Assembly: GCA_965658595.1 (NCBI GenBank)
Contig: CBFHSW010000046.1
Span: 1 to 31,633, forward strand
Length of the DNA stretch: 31,633 nucleotides
From: UBA1858 sp965658595
Lineage (GTDB): Bacteria > Pseudomonadota > Gammaproteobacteria > UBA4575
Direction of reading: 5' to 3'
A model generated the notes under the pieces. The model was not told the DNA's origin. It searched no databases and was given only the letters and a program-made list of their open reading frames with translations. The position numbers were made by a program, and so were the translations under genes. Each line of letters opens with the position of its first letter. Positions within the stretch are counted from its first letter, which is position 1. Of this stretch, positions 24,528 through 31,633 are shown piece after piece.

Positions 24528-24761
24528 TTATTCTGCGGCCTCTTGAGTGCTTTCCTCAGCCGCTTCTGCTGTTTCTTCACTTGCTTCTTCTACCGGCTCA
24601 TCTGCAGGCTTTGGCAGTGTGATTTCGATTAAACCAGCCTCTAATAAGATTTTCGCTTTATCATCGCCATTGACGTATTTTTTATCTGACCCTTTGACCG
24701 CGTGGCGACCTGATGTTTTCTGGTAAATTGTATATTCACCTACCGTTTTGACTTCTTTCAT
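24528..24761 (-). CDS. Small conserved-looking protein with acidic tail
   Basis: This is a 77-residue protein of unknown function. The first half is compact and basic-to-neutral (MKEVKTVGEYTIYQKTSGRH, then VNGDDKAKILLEAGLI). The second half, from about 50, is a low-complexity Glu/Ala tail likely to be disordered. AGGA lies eight bases before the ATG, supporting real translation. No membrane segment or cysteine is present. It comes just before the parvulin gene, and 114 bases after the ubiI stop. It could be a nucleic-acid-mimicking or scaffold protein, but nothing in the sequence decides this. Confidence 0.7.
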   Translation of the reverse strand: MKEVKTVGEYTIYQKTSGRHAVKGSDKKYVNGDDKAKILLEAGLIEITLPKPADEPVEEASEETAEAAEESTQEAAE

Positions 24762-24875
24762 ACCGTGTTTCCTGTGTTTGTTTTGAGTGATGTAATCTAT
24801 GTATCTTTATAGTGGGCAGAGTGTACCTGATTGAGGACTTTTTTATAGTGTTTGAATGATTAAACGCACTCAACT

Positions 24876-26063
24876 TTATAAGCCAACACCCAGCGCTTTT
24901 TGCATGAAGAACTGTTTTAAGGCGGATTGACTATCTGTCAAATTCACTCCTACATGACGCAGGCTTCTGACCCATTGCTGGTCACTTCTGAATAAGTGAT
25001 CGATACCCTCTAAGGCTTTTTGCATCACTGCATTATCAGCTTTACGTGCCATTTCATATTGTCTGAGCACTCTAGCACTGCCTAATGGACGATCTGAGTT
25101 TTTAATACATGCACTCAAACACATCGCATCCGCCAAGCCTAAGTTAAGGCCTAAACCTGCCAAAGGATGAACAATGTGCGCGGCATCACCTAATAAGGCC
25201 ATACGATGACTCACATAATGTTGTGATTGCGCACCACGCAGTGGAAAACTTTGACGTTGTGAAACGATGCTGAGAGCGCCTAGTTTGTGCTCAAAAGCGC
25301 TCGTCAGCTGTTGATTGAATTCGGCATCTGACATCGCCTGTAATTGCTCACAGAAGCTGTCAGGCACGCTCCATACAATAGAGCACTGTTGCTCTGTGAT
25401 CGGCAGCAAAGCTAGAGGACCATGCGCACCAAAACACTGCCACGCGGTGTCTTGATGGAATTGTTCTGATTCGATGATGGCAACGATTCCACGCTGATGA
25501 TAATCCGTGAATATGAAGTCCGCTTGCATGAATTCTCGTAATGTAGAATTTTGTCCATCAGCACCCAAGACTAATGGTGCGGTCAGCTTACTGCCATCAT
25601 CACATTCCACGAGTAAGGTTTGTTCAGTGATGGATGAACAACTTTGTAGACTGCAACCCATGTGACGAGTAATTAATGGCTGTTCATCAATCTCTTGATT
25701 GAGTGCGGTCAATAAAACATGATTCTCCACAATCACACCCAGGCGTGAGTGACTGGTTTCGCTGGCATGAAAATCAATCTTAGCGCCACCACCTTGTTCC
25801 CACACTCGCATGCTGTGATAAGGATGTGCGCGCATGGCCACGACTCGTGCCCAAACGTTAATCTGTGTGAGGAAATCTATAGAGGCAAGGTTAAGTGCAG
25901 TCACACGTAAATTGAGGGCGTCTTCAGGCTGCCATTGAGGTGCCTGTTGTTTATCTATGATGGCGACCTTGTGGCCGGCTTGGGCAAGACTGCAGGCAGT
26001 AGCGGCACCAACGTTGCCCCCTCCGACGATTATGCAATCATATTCATTCACAGTTTGGAGCAT
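24876..26063 (-). CDS. ubiI: FAD-dependent ubiquinone-biosynthesis hydroxylase, UbiI-type
   Basis: This 395-residue flavoprotein monooxygenase belongs to the UbiH/UbiF/VisC/COQ6 family. It has the N-terminal Rossmann motif VGGGNVGAATACSLAQAG (about 13-30), the middle ADGQNS motif (about 169-174), GDAAH with HPLAGLGLNLGLADA (about 292-311), and a substrate-binding beta-sheet domain between. UbiI (VisC) performs the C5 hydroxylation of the quinone ring in E. coli. The assignment to ubiI rather than ubiF rests on position: it follows ubiH by 12 bases at the end of the ygfB-pepP-ubiH unit, as in E. coli. The usual AGQG before the NLG motif reads AGLG. Regioselectivity cannot be read from sequence. 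Confidence 0.85.
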   Translation of the reverse strand: MLQTVNEYDCIIVGGGNVGAATACSLAQAGHKVAIIDKQQAPQWQPEDALNLRVTALNLASIDFLTQINVWARVVAMRAHPYHSMRVWEQGGGAKIDFHASETSHSRLGVIVENHVLLTALNQEIDEQPLITRHMGCSLQSCSSITEQTLLVECDDGSKLTAPLVLGADGQNSTLREFMQADFIFTDYHQRGIVAIIESEQFHQDTAWQCFGAHGPLALLPITEQQCSIVWSVPDSFCEQLQAMSDAEFNQQLTSAFEHKLGALSIVSQRQSFPLRGAQSQHYVSHRMALLGDAAHIVHPLAGLGLNLGLADAMCLSACIKNSDRPLGSARVLRQYEMARKADNAVMQKALEGIDHLFRSDQQWVRSLRHVGVNLTDSQSALKQFFMQKALGVGL

Positions 26064-26075
26064 GTCTACAGTTCT

Positions 26076-27269
26076 CTACAAATAACGCAGGCCAAAGTTG
26101 CGACGCAATACATTGCGCTGCGCAAAAGGCAGATTAGCAATCATGCGAAGTCCAATACTGCGCATGGCTTTGATCGGAGTGGCTTGGGGCGCAAATAAGC
26201 GCGTTAAATTATCCGTTAACTTAATTACATGATCACGATCTTTCTGACGCACACGTCGATATTCAGCCAGCAGTGCGTTCATGTCAGCATGTGCCGGATT
26301 AGACGACGCCAGACAGTTCACTAGGGTTTGCACATCGCGCAATCCTAAATTAAAACCTTGAGCCGCCACTGGATGTACCGATTGTGCCGCGTTACCAATG
26401 AGTACTGCATCCGCTTCGGTGAGCGTTTGACTCACGGTAAGAGATAACGGGTAAGCACTGCGTTTACCAACAGCTTGAAAGCGCCCTAAACGATAACCAA
26501 AAGCTTTTTGCAAGGCATTCAGAAAACTTGCATCATCCATCTCTAAATAGTTTTGGCTGTGTTGAGTCGGTTGCGTCCAGATCAATGCACAACATTGTTC
26601 TTGCACCGGTAACACGGCCAATGGCCCATGTGCGGTGAAACGCTCATAGGCAATATTATTATGGGCTTTTTCAGGACGCACAATACTGATGATGGCCGTC
26701 TGTTGATAATCTTTATGATCAAACCCCATGTGTAATAACTGTCGCACTTGTGAGCGTGCACCATCTGCACCCACTAGTAGATTGGCGTTTACTGTTTGTG
26801 GCTGGCCATCGATATCTAAAGTTAACTGATAGCCTTGTTCACGTTTCGTTAGAGCTTCTAGTTTAGCCGGTGACCACACGGTCAAGTTATCTTGGGTGGA
26901 GACATGCTCACTTAATATCGACATAAGTCGATCATTTGGCATCATGTAACCGATCGGTGATAACTGATGTTCATTGGCATCAATTCTAGCGCCACCAAAA
27001 TTACCCTGCTCCGATATATCCAGACGTTCAATTGGTGTGACGTGAGCTCGTATGGCATCCCACAGACCAGCTTGGGTGAGGATTTTTTCAGAACTGCGTG
27101 TTAAACCTGTAGTGCGCAGATCAAGGACATTATTATGTAAAGGTGCGGTGTTGTTTTGTTCCAGTAAAAGTATTTTATAGGCACTCTCTGCGAGAGCAGA
27201 GGCAAGTGACATACCCACCAAGCCACCACCAACAATGACACAATCAAATGTTTGCTGACTCATAGACAT
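26076..27269 (-). CDS. ubiH: 2-octaprenyl-6-methoxyphenol hydroxylase
   Basis: UbiH adds a hydroxyl to the ring of the ubiquinone precursor using FAD, NAD(P)H and oxygen. The 397 residues match the family. The dinucleotide-binding motif is VGGGLVGMSLASALAES (about 13-29), with LLVGADGARSQVR in the middle and HPVAAQGFNLGLRDV near 293-307; the HPVAxQGFNLG form is characteristic of UbiH. The ATG at 27269 is 3 bases after the pepP stop, so the genes are tightly coupled. A second ATG two codons later (MSM) could also serve. Confidence 0.92.
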   Translation of the reverse strand: MSMSQQTFDCVIVGGGLVGMSLASALAESAYKILLLEQNNTAPLHNNVLDLRTTGLTRSSEKILTQAGLWDAIRAHVTPIERLDISEQGNFGGARIDANEHQLSPIGYMMPNDRLMSILSEHVSTQDNLTVWSPAKLEALTKREQGYQLTLDIDGQPQTVNANLLVGADGARSQVRQLLHMGFDHKDYQQTAIISIVRPEKAHNNIAYERFTAHGPLAVLPVQEQCCALIWTQPTQHSQNYLEMDDASFLNALQKAFGYRLGRFQAVGKRSAYPLSLTVSQTLTEADAVLIGNAAQSVHPVAAQGFNLGLRDVQTLVNCLASSNPAHADMNALLAEYRRVRQKDRDHVIKLTDNLTRLFAPQATPIKAMRSIGLRMIANLPFAQRNVLRRNFGLRYL

Positions 27270-27272
27270 GAC

Positions 27273-28583
27273 TTAGTGGGCGCTACTGGCCATCAACTGT
27301 TCGATGGCAGAAATTTCTTTGACGATGCCGCTACTAAGCACTTCATGACCGGTGCGGGTGACTCTGACATCATCTTCAATTCTGATGCCAGTGTTCCAGT
27401 AGCGTTTAGGCACACCGCGTGATTTATTAGGTATATAAATGCCGGGCTCTACGGTGAGTACCATACCCGGTTCAAATAAGCGCCACTCATCAGCGACTTT
27501 ATAATCTCCCACATCATGCACATCTAACCCTAACCAGTGTCCAGTTCTGTGCATATAAAACTGCCGATACGCACCGTCTTTGATTAACTGCGCTGGACGT
27601 CCTTTAAGTATGCCCAACTTGACCATGCCTTTGGTCAGCACTTTGACGGCGGCCATATGCGGTTCATCCCAATGATTGCCCGGTTGCACCGCTTCAATCG
27701 CAGCATATTGTGCATCCAGCACCAATTGATAAAGCTCAGCTTGAGCTGCACTGAACTTCCCGTTCACCGGAAAGGTGCGTGTAATATCACTGGCATAGCC
27801 TTGGTGTTCAGCGCCCGCATCGATGAGCAGTAAATCACCGTCATTAAGAACTTGGTTGTTCTCGGTGTAATGCAAGATACAACCATTTTCACCACCGCCA
27901 ACGATGGAAGGGTAAGCAGTTCCACATCCGGCTTTTTTAAATTCATACAGTAACTCTGCCTCAACTTCATATTCATACATGCCGGGCCGACACCGTTGCA
28001 TGGCACGCTTATGCCCAGCGATAGCCGCTTTTGCCGCCTTTTTCATTTGAGTGATTTCATACCCTGACTTAAATAAGCGCAGATCATGAAGGAGATGTTC
28101 CAGAGCAACAAACTCATGCGGAGCTTGAGCGCCAACACGACCTTTGCCACGTATCGTATTCACCCAGCTGATGACTTTGTCATCAAACGTTTTGTTGACG
28201 CCCATGGTGTAGAACACTCGTGAGCGTTGTTCCAATATGCCGGGCAGAATTTCATTCATATCACTAATCGGAAAAGCGTCATCTGCATCATACTCATCGA
28301 GAGCACCCTGTTGACCTGCACGACGACCATTCCATGTTTCCATTTCCATGTCGCGTTCGCGGCAAAATAAAATGAATTGTCCATGGGGGCGACCAGGAAC
28401 GATCACTGCTACAGCTTCGGGCTCATTGAAGCCTGTTAGATACATAAAGTCACTGTCCTGACGATAGTCATGCTCGACATCACGGTTGCGTGTTTTAACT
28501 GTAGCCGCAGGCACAATGGCAATGGCCTCATTACCCATCATCCTCATTAAGCTTTTGCGTCGCTTAGCGAACTCTTTGTGCAT
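27273..28583 (-). CDS. pepP: Xaa-Pro aminopeptidase
   Basis: PepP releases N-terminal residues preceding proline, with two manganese ions, in the cytoplasm. The 436 residues equal the E. coli length closely. The N-terminal AMP_N domain includes RNRDVEHDYRQDSDFMYLTG (32-51). The pita-bread catalytic domain carries the metal ligands Asp255 (LIDAGAEH), Asp266 (SDITRTF), His349 (GHWLGLDVHDVG), Glu379 (TVEPGIYIP) and Glu403 (IRIEDDV). Its ATG directly follows the TAA of ygfB with no gap, a sign of coupled translation. Confidence 0.96.
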   Translation of the reverse strand: MHKEFAKRRKSLMRMMGNEAIAIVPAATVKTRNRDVEHDYRQDSDFMYLTGFNEPEAVAVIVPGRPHGQFILFCRERDMEMETWNGRRAGQQGALDEYDADDAFPISDMNEILPGILEQRSRVFYTMGVNKTFDDKVISWVNTIRGKGRVGAQAPHEFVALEHLLHDLRLFKSGYEITQMKKAAKAAIAGHKRAMQRCRPGMYEYEVEAELLYEFKKAGCGTAYPSIVGGGENGCILHYTENNQVLNDGDLLLIDAGAEHQGYASDITRTFPVNGKFSAAQAELYQLVLDAQYAAIEAVQPGNHWDEPHMAAVKVLTKGMVKLGILKGRPAQLIKDGAYRQFYMHRTGHWLGLDVHDVGDYKVADEWRLFEPGMVLTVEPGIYIPNKSRGVPKRYWNTGIRIEDDVRVTRTGHEVLSSGIVKEISAIEQLMASSAH

Positions 28584-29138
28584 TTATTGAATCTCCGTGG
28601 TCATTTTGATGGGCTGCAGTTCTTCGGCCACGAGTAGTGCCGCCATGCGAACATATTCCATCAATTCCACATAGGATAGCTCTTCTTCCTCTTCACCAGT
28701 ATCGGCACCATCTAGTTGTGCTATACGCGATAAATCTTGAATGATTTCTAGCGTGTCTTGCGGGAGCTGAGATGCATCTTGCAAGCCCGCGTTCGCTAGG
28801 CCATAAAGGTAACCATCACACCACGCAGCCAGTGCATTTACGCGTGTGCTTAAATCTATTTCATCATCTTCAGGAATCATTAGGGATAACTGTAGTTCAG
28901 GATCAGTCATTTGTGACTTCACATGCTCATAAAATTCATTCAACTGCGCGTTAACAGGTGCTGACAATATAACGTTCTCATAATCGGGTGCTAGCACAGC
29001 GATAGAAGTCTGTATTGGATAGCTAATATCAATGCTTAATACCCCGCATAAAAATCCATGCAATTCGGTAGTGGTTATGCCAAATTCTTCCGTTTGTAGG
29101 GCTGATTGGGTTTGCTCAAATAGGCTAACGTCGGTCAT
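28584..29138 (-). CDS. ygfB: UPF0149 / YgfB family protein
   Basis: YgfB proteins are small, mostly helical cytoplasmic proteins; in Pseudomonas YgfB has been connected to beta-lactamase regulation, but the general function is open. The start at 29138 (MTDVSLFEQ) is taken rather than an in-frame ATG 45 bases earlier because it matches the usual family N-terminus; this gives 184 residues. Signatures are TELHGFLCGVL near 24-34, AWCDGYLYGLA and the acidic GEEEEELSYVELMEYVRMAA close to the end. It is first of the ygfB-pepP-ubiH-ubiI unit and divergent from the TIGR02449-type gene, with 122 bases between. Confidence 0.92.
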   Translation of the reverse strand: MTDVSLFEQTQSALQTEEFGITTTELHGFLCGVLSIDISYPIQTSIAVLAPDYENVILSAPVNAQLNEFYEHVKSQMTDPELQLSLMIPEDDEIDLSTRVNALAAWCDGYLYGLANAGLQDASQLPQDTLEIIQDLSRIAQLDGADTGEEEEELSYVELMEYVRMAALLVAEELQPIKMTTEIQ

Positions 29139-29260
29139 AAGTGTCTTTATGTTGTCTAATAAAATTCCAAATAATGTGTTCAAACATGGCTAAACATTCT
29201 ATTCAGGAGGAGTTTTTTTCTGCTATATTGAGAACTTGTTCATATACTCTCGCAATAGCA

Positions 29261-29497
29261 ATGACTGATGATAACAAAACAAATATGGCATCAGAAGAAG
29301 AACTCAAAAGACTCGGCCATCAAATCAATGAATTAATCGCGGCATGCAATGCATTAAAGAGTGAAAATACTCAACTCAAAGCCGAACAATCTTCATTCAA
29401 AGATGAAAAGTCCAAATGGGCTGATTACCAGCATGAGGCTAAAGCCCGTGTGCAACTTATGATTCAGCGTCTGAAGACGTTAGAACAAAGCAATTAA
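29261..29497 (+). CDS. TIGR02449-type small coiled-coil protein upstream of zapA
   Basis: This 78-residue cytoplasmic protein has heptad-like content through most of its length (ELKRLGHQINELIAACNALK, then SENTQLKAEQ) and ends in VQLMIQRLKTLEQ. The ATG at 29261 is preferred to several upstream in-frame starts, since those would run through the ygfB promoter region with unlikely sequence. A TATACT -10 candidate lies at 29243-29248, close to the start, so a leaderless or very short leader is possible. A gene of this type just before zapA, divergent from ygfB, is a known arrangement in Pseudomonas and relatives. A role in the Z-ring like ZapB is suggested by shape and place only. Confidence 0.8.
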   Translation: MTDDNKTNMASEEELKRLGHQINELIAACNALKSENTQLKAEQSSFKDEKSKWADYQHEAKARVQLMIQRLKTLEQSN

Positions 29498-29524
29498 AAC
29501 CATTTATACGAACATACGCAGAAA

Positions 29525-29836
29525 ATGAGCGACGACCAGCCAATTACCATCTCTATACTCGACAACGAGTACCGTATTGCCTGCCCAGCTGGTGAACAAG
29601 ACGCACTACGCCAATCAGCTATGCTTCTCAATCAACGCATCCATGAAGTACGCAATAAAGGCAAGGTCATTAGCCCTGAACGCGCAGCCGTTATGGCTGC
29701 CCTCAATATTATCCACGAGTTTCATAGCGAACTTCGTGACCGTGATCAACAAAGTGAACGCCTAGACAACACCCTCCGTAATTTACACGAGCGTGTTGAA
29801 GAGGCTATCCACTCTGCGAAACAATTGGAATTATAG
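29525..29836 (+). CDS. zapA: Cell-division protein ZapA
   Basis: ZapA binds and bundles FtsZ filaments at mid-cell. The 103 residues match the family (about 100-110). The N-terminal globular head includes ITISILDNEYRIACPAGEQD (7-26) and ALRQSAMLLNQRIHEVR; the C-terminal long coiled coil runs from about 50 with MAALNIIHEF and LRNLHERVEEAIHSAKQ. The last 12 bases overlap the -35 box of the 6S RNA promoter. Confidence 0.94.
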   Translation: MSDDQPITISILDNEYRIACPAGEQDALRQSAMLLNQRIHEVRNKGKVISPERAAVMAALNIIHEFHSELRDRDQQSERLDNTLRNLHERVEEAIHSAKQLEL

Positions 29837-29853
29837 ATAACACGTCGTACACT
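29825..29853 (+). promoter_or_regulatory. 6S RNA promoter
   Basis: TTGGAA (29825-29830) is separated by exactly 17 bases from TACACT (29848-29853), a strong sigma-70 pair. The predicted start, about seven bases further at 29860-29862, coincides with the 5' end of the 6S RNA closing stem. The -35 lies within the zapA coding end. Confidence 0.75.
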
Positions 29854-29860
29854 ATAGGCA

Positions 29861-30036
29861 AGTCTCTGTGATATTCGTGAGCTTGTTGTTAATGCCCTTG
29901 AGCCTATTTAAACACCCTGGGGCCGCTCGTTAAGTAGTTGTGTGCACACCCGCGCAGGGTAGCCTAAAGTTATTTACAGCGAACCCACTTGAACCTTTGG
30001 TTCAAGGTAAACGACCTCCACGGTATCACGGAGCGT
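29861..30036 (+). ncRNA. ssrS: 6S RNA
   Basis: 6S RNA mimics an open promoter and sequesters sigma-70 RNA polymerase in stationary phase. The closing stem is explicit: CTCTGTGATA (29864-29873) pairs with TATCACGGAG (30024-30033) over ten positions with one G-U pair. The conserved hairpin CTTGAACC-TTT-GGTTCAAG is at 29988-30006, as in the E. coli RNA. The total of about 176 bases, the position after zapA and the promoter at the right distance all agree. The ends are estimated to within a few bases. The gene usually following, ygfA (5-formyltetrahydrofolate cyclo-ligase), is absent here. Confidence 0.92.
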
Positions 30037-30086
30037 TATTATCAGTTCCATCCCTCCTAAATACATCCAAACCTAGTGAGACTTTT

Positions 30087-30539
30087 ATGCAATATTGGCT
30101 AATGAAATCTGAACCCAGTGAATATGGTATTGAAGACCTTAAGCGCGATAAAACCGAACATTGGGATGGCGTGAGAAACTATCAAGCTAGAAATATGATG
30201 CGTGATCAAATGAAAAAAAATGATCTCGCATTCTTATACCATTCTAATTGCGATGAAATTGGCATAGTCGGTGTCATGACGGTGCATAGAGAGGGTTATC
30301 CTGACCATACTGCCTTTGATAAAAAAGATAAGCACTATGATCCCAAGAGTGATCCTGAGAATCCGCGCTGGATCATGGTTGATGTTAAATACAAACGAAA
30401 ACTCAAACGCACCATTACTCTGCAAGAATTAAAGACGCATAAAAAACTCGAAGGAATGCAGTTACTTCAAAAAGGCAACCGTTTATCTATCATGCCGGTC
30501 TCAGAACAGCATTGGGAATACATACTTTCTCTTGAGTAA
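30087..30539 (+). CDS. EVE domain-containing protein
   Basis: EVE domains are PUA-like folds thought to bind modified bases in RNA or DNA. The ATG at 30087 is chosen because an in-frame upstream start would lie inside the 6S RNA; from here the protein begins with the standard MQYWLMKSEPSEYGIEDL and is 150 residues. The aromatic cage and signature residues are in EHWDGVRNYQARNMMRDQ, DLAFLYHSNC and GIVGVMTV, then PRWIMVDVKY and the closing LSIMPVSEQHWEYIL. It stands 50 bases past the end of 6S RNA. No restriction or toxin gene is adjacent, so it is probably the housekeeping type. Confidence 0.92.
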   Translation: MQYWLMKSEPSEYGIEDLKRDKTEHWDGVRNYQARNMMRDQMKKNDLAFLYHSNCDEIGIVGVMTVHREGYPDHTAFDKKDKHYDPKSDPENPRWIMVDVKYKRKLKRTITLQELKTHKKLEGMQLLQKGNRLSIMPVSEQHWEYILSLE

Positions 30540-31161
30540 TCTAAAAATGAGAAACAAAAAGAGTAAAAACTCACTAAAATTAAGCACACAATAAAAAATT
30601 CTACGTCAATAATGAAACCGTGAATTAATTGAATTTAAAAAATTGTCTTGACTAAGCACAGGCAGATATAATTAAAAGTACGTATGTAATTACAGTGTAT
30701 TCAGCAATGAAACAGTATTAACTCAACAACATATTTATAAAAAAACACTCTATTGAACACATAAAATTTACAAAATATTCAATCAAAGTAAGATTTTTTT
30801 AACAATAATCAAAATTCTTTTGAATGCACTTTTACAGTTTTAAAAAAACCGCAAACAATAATATCTTTTCTCTTGGCACGACAAATTTCAATCCTATTTT
30901 TAAATTGTTATAAGCATGAAACGTTTACTATAGTAGTGTTTTAATAACTTCCTCCTTAATAAAAAAATTTAATACTCTGCGATACCAACAACATAAATCA
31001 GTTAGCTTGTATCAATAATTAATGTGTATTTTTACAAAAAACATTTAATGCTAATTTAAAAAATAATAAATCAACAAAAAATAAACTAGTATTTTTTATT
31101 TCTTTGTTTATACTCGGCAATGTCAAAAAAACTAAACGTAATAGTTTGGAGGAATTTCTAG
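30540..31161. other. Long AT-rich, gene-free region upstream of the H1-like gene
   Basis: The 622 bases are strongly AT-rich with many A and T runs and no coding frame of note. A weak stem, GAGT-AAAA-ACTC at 30561-30572, follows the EVE gene but lacks a T-tract. One good plus-strand promoter is at 30643-30672. A TATACT -10 candidate at 31109-31114, without a clear -35, is nearer the next gene. GGAGGA at 31148-31153 is a strong ribosome binding site for it. The composition suits binding by nucleoid proteins such as H-NS or the H1-like product itself, which is speculation. Confidence 0.65.
30643..30672 (+). promoter_or_regulatory. Sigma-70 promoter candidate in the AT-rich region
   Basis: TTGTCT and a perfect TATAAT are 18 bases apart. 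Transcription would begin near 30680, about 480 bases before the H1-like start, so it would produce either a very long leader or a separate small RNA. AT-rich DNA yields chance matches, so support is moderate. Confidence 0.4.
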
Positions 31162-31633
31162 ATGGCCATCAAGCGCACCACTAAGAAACGTAAAGCACCA
31201 GCCAAGCGTAAAGCAGTAAAAAAAACAACGACTGCAAAGCGTAAAACTACAACTTCAAAAGCTAAAGCTGCACCTAAACGCAAGACTGCTAAGAAAGCTG
31301 CAACTAAACGCAAGACTGCTAAAAAAGCTGCAACTAAGAAAAAAGCTGCACCTAAACGCAAGACTGCTAAGAAAGCTGCAACTAAGAAAAAAGCTGCACC
31401 TAAACGCAAGACTGCTAAAAAAGCAGCACCTAAGCGCAAGACCGCTAAGAAAGCAGCACCTAAGCGTAAGACCGCTAAGAAAGCAGCACCTAAGCGTAAG
31501 ACTGCTAAGAAAGCAGCACCTAAGCGTAAGACTGCTAAGAAAGCAGCACCTAAGCGTAAGACTGCTAAGAAAGCAGCACCTAAGCGTAAGACTGCTAAGA
31601 AAGCAGCACCTAAGCGCAAAACAGCTAAGAAGC
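31162..31633 (+). CDS. Histone H1-like / AlgP-like Lys-Ala-Pro repeat protein, cut by the window edge
   Basis: The frame is open from the ATG at 31162, with GGAGGA eight bases upstream, to the end of the window (157 codons). The product is almost only Lys, Ala, Thr, Arg and Pro. A non-repetitive basic start (MAIKRTTKKRKAPAKRKAVK) is followed from about residue 36 by 10-residue units of the type AAPKRKTAKK, with ATKRKTAKKA and ATKKK variants early on. Such proteins resemble the C-terminal tail of eukaryotic histone H1 and bacterial AlgP/Hc-type proteins, which bind DNA without sequence specificity and compact it. There is no signal peptide, so it should coat the nucleoid. Frames on the opposite strand here are artefacts of the repeat. 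The C-terminus is outside the window. Confidence 0.85.
   Translation, partial: MAIKRTTKKRKAPAKRKAVKKTTTAKRKTTTSKAKAAPKRKTAKKAATKRKTAKKAATKKKAAPKRKTAKKAATKKKAAPKRKTAKKAAPKRKTAKKAAPKRKTAKKAAPKRKTAKKAAPKRKTAKKAAPKRKTAKKAAPKRKTAKKAAPKRKTAKK
31421..31633 (+). repeat. Tandem 30-base coding repeat, seven near-identical units
   Basis: Units beginning AAGCAGCACC recur every 30 bases at 31421, 31451, 31481, 31511, 31541, 31571 and 31601, the last cut by the edge. They differ only at synonymous sites (CGC/CGT, ACC/ACT). The units before 31421 are more diverged and use GCT GCA instead of GCA GCA. This suggests recent expansion toward the 3' end. Confidence 0.9.

Noticed and set aside
29940..30086. Longer N-terminal form of the EVE protein starting inside 6S RNA
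   Set aside because: The upstream codons overlap the structured RNA and the family N-terminus MQYWLMKSEPSEY begins at 30087.
31158..31619. Minus-strand frame of repeated Leu-Gly-Ala-Ala-Phe type
   Set aside because: It is the antisense shadow of the Lys/Ala/Pro repeat gene, which has the strong ribosome binding site and the expected composition.
31421..31633. CRISPR-like array at the right end
   Set aside because: The 30-base repeats are contiguous with no spacers, stay in frame and encode a regular protein repeat.

Overview
The window is a chromosomal segment of a moderately AT-rich gammaproteobacterium. The evidence is gene order: the lptD-surA-pdxA-rsmA-apaG-apaH run with folA beside it, the lgt-thyA pair, the ygfB-pepP-ubiH-ubiI operon divergent from zapA, and 6S RNA directly after zapA. 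All are classical gammaproteobacterial arrangements. I cannot place it below class with confidence. There are no tRNA or rRNA genes, no insertion sequences, no CRISPR array and no prophage.

Layout. 1-1373 (minus) is the N-terminal three quarters of mrdA (PBP2), running off the left edge. 1650-3519 (minus) holds a P-loop ATPase gene followed by a metA-like acyltransferase gene, 19 bases apart. 3717-8027 (minus) is a membrane-fusion protein plus RND efflux pump, with no outer-membrane channel gene. 8226-15528 (plus) is the outer-membrane biogenesis, vitamin B6 and rRNA methylation run, lptD to apaH, with an extra haem-type lipoprotein gene between pdxA and rsmA. It meets lgt-thyA-folA (minus) at a 4-base convergent overlap. 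17745-19859 (plus) is a YyaL-type thioredoxin-domain protein, convergent with tpx (minus). After a 400-base hairpin-rich gap come a PCuAC copper-chaperone lipoprotein and a TupBC-like ABC permease/ATPase pair without a binding protein, then a DUF2238 membrane protein.

23383-24200 is the least ordinary stretch. It has a textbook CRP-type operator, a 129-codon reading frame split by one in-frame TGA and apparently chimeric, and a long hairpin. Then, on minus, come a small acidic protein, a stand-alone parvulin and the ubiI-ubiH-pepP-ygfB group (transcribed ygfB to ubiI). On plus come a TIGR02449-type coiled-coil protein, zapA, 6S RNA and an EVE-domain protein. The last 622 bases before the final gene are very AT-rich and gene-free. 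They precede a histone H1-like, Lys/Ala/Pro/Arg-rich protein built of 10-residue repeats, cut by the right edge.

Most of the window is housekeeping and well explained. No complete undescribed system is evident. The best leads are the ATPase plus MetA-like pair (atypical residue at the acyl-CoA specificity position), the split chimeric frame with its CRP-like site, the inverted repeats at 20441-20659 and 24116-24174, the binding-protein-less TupBC pair beside a copper chaperone, and the repeat-built H1-like protein with its long AT-rich leader.
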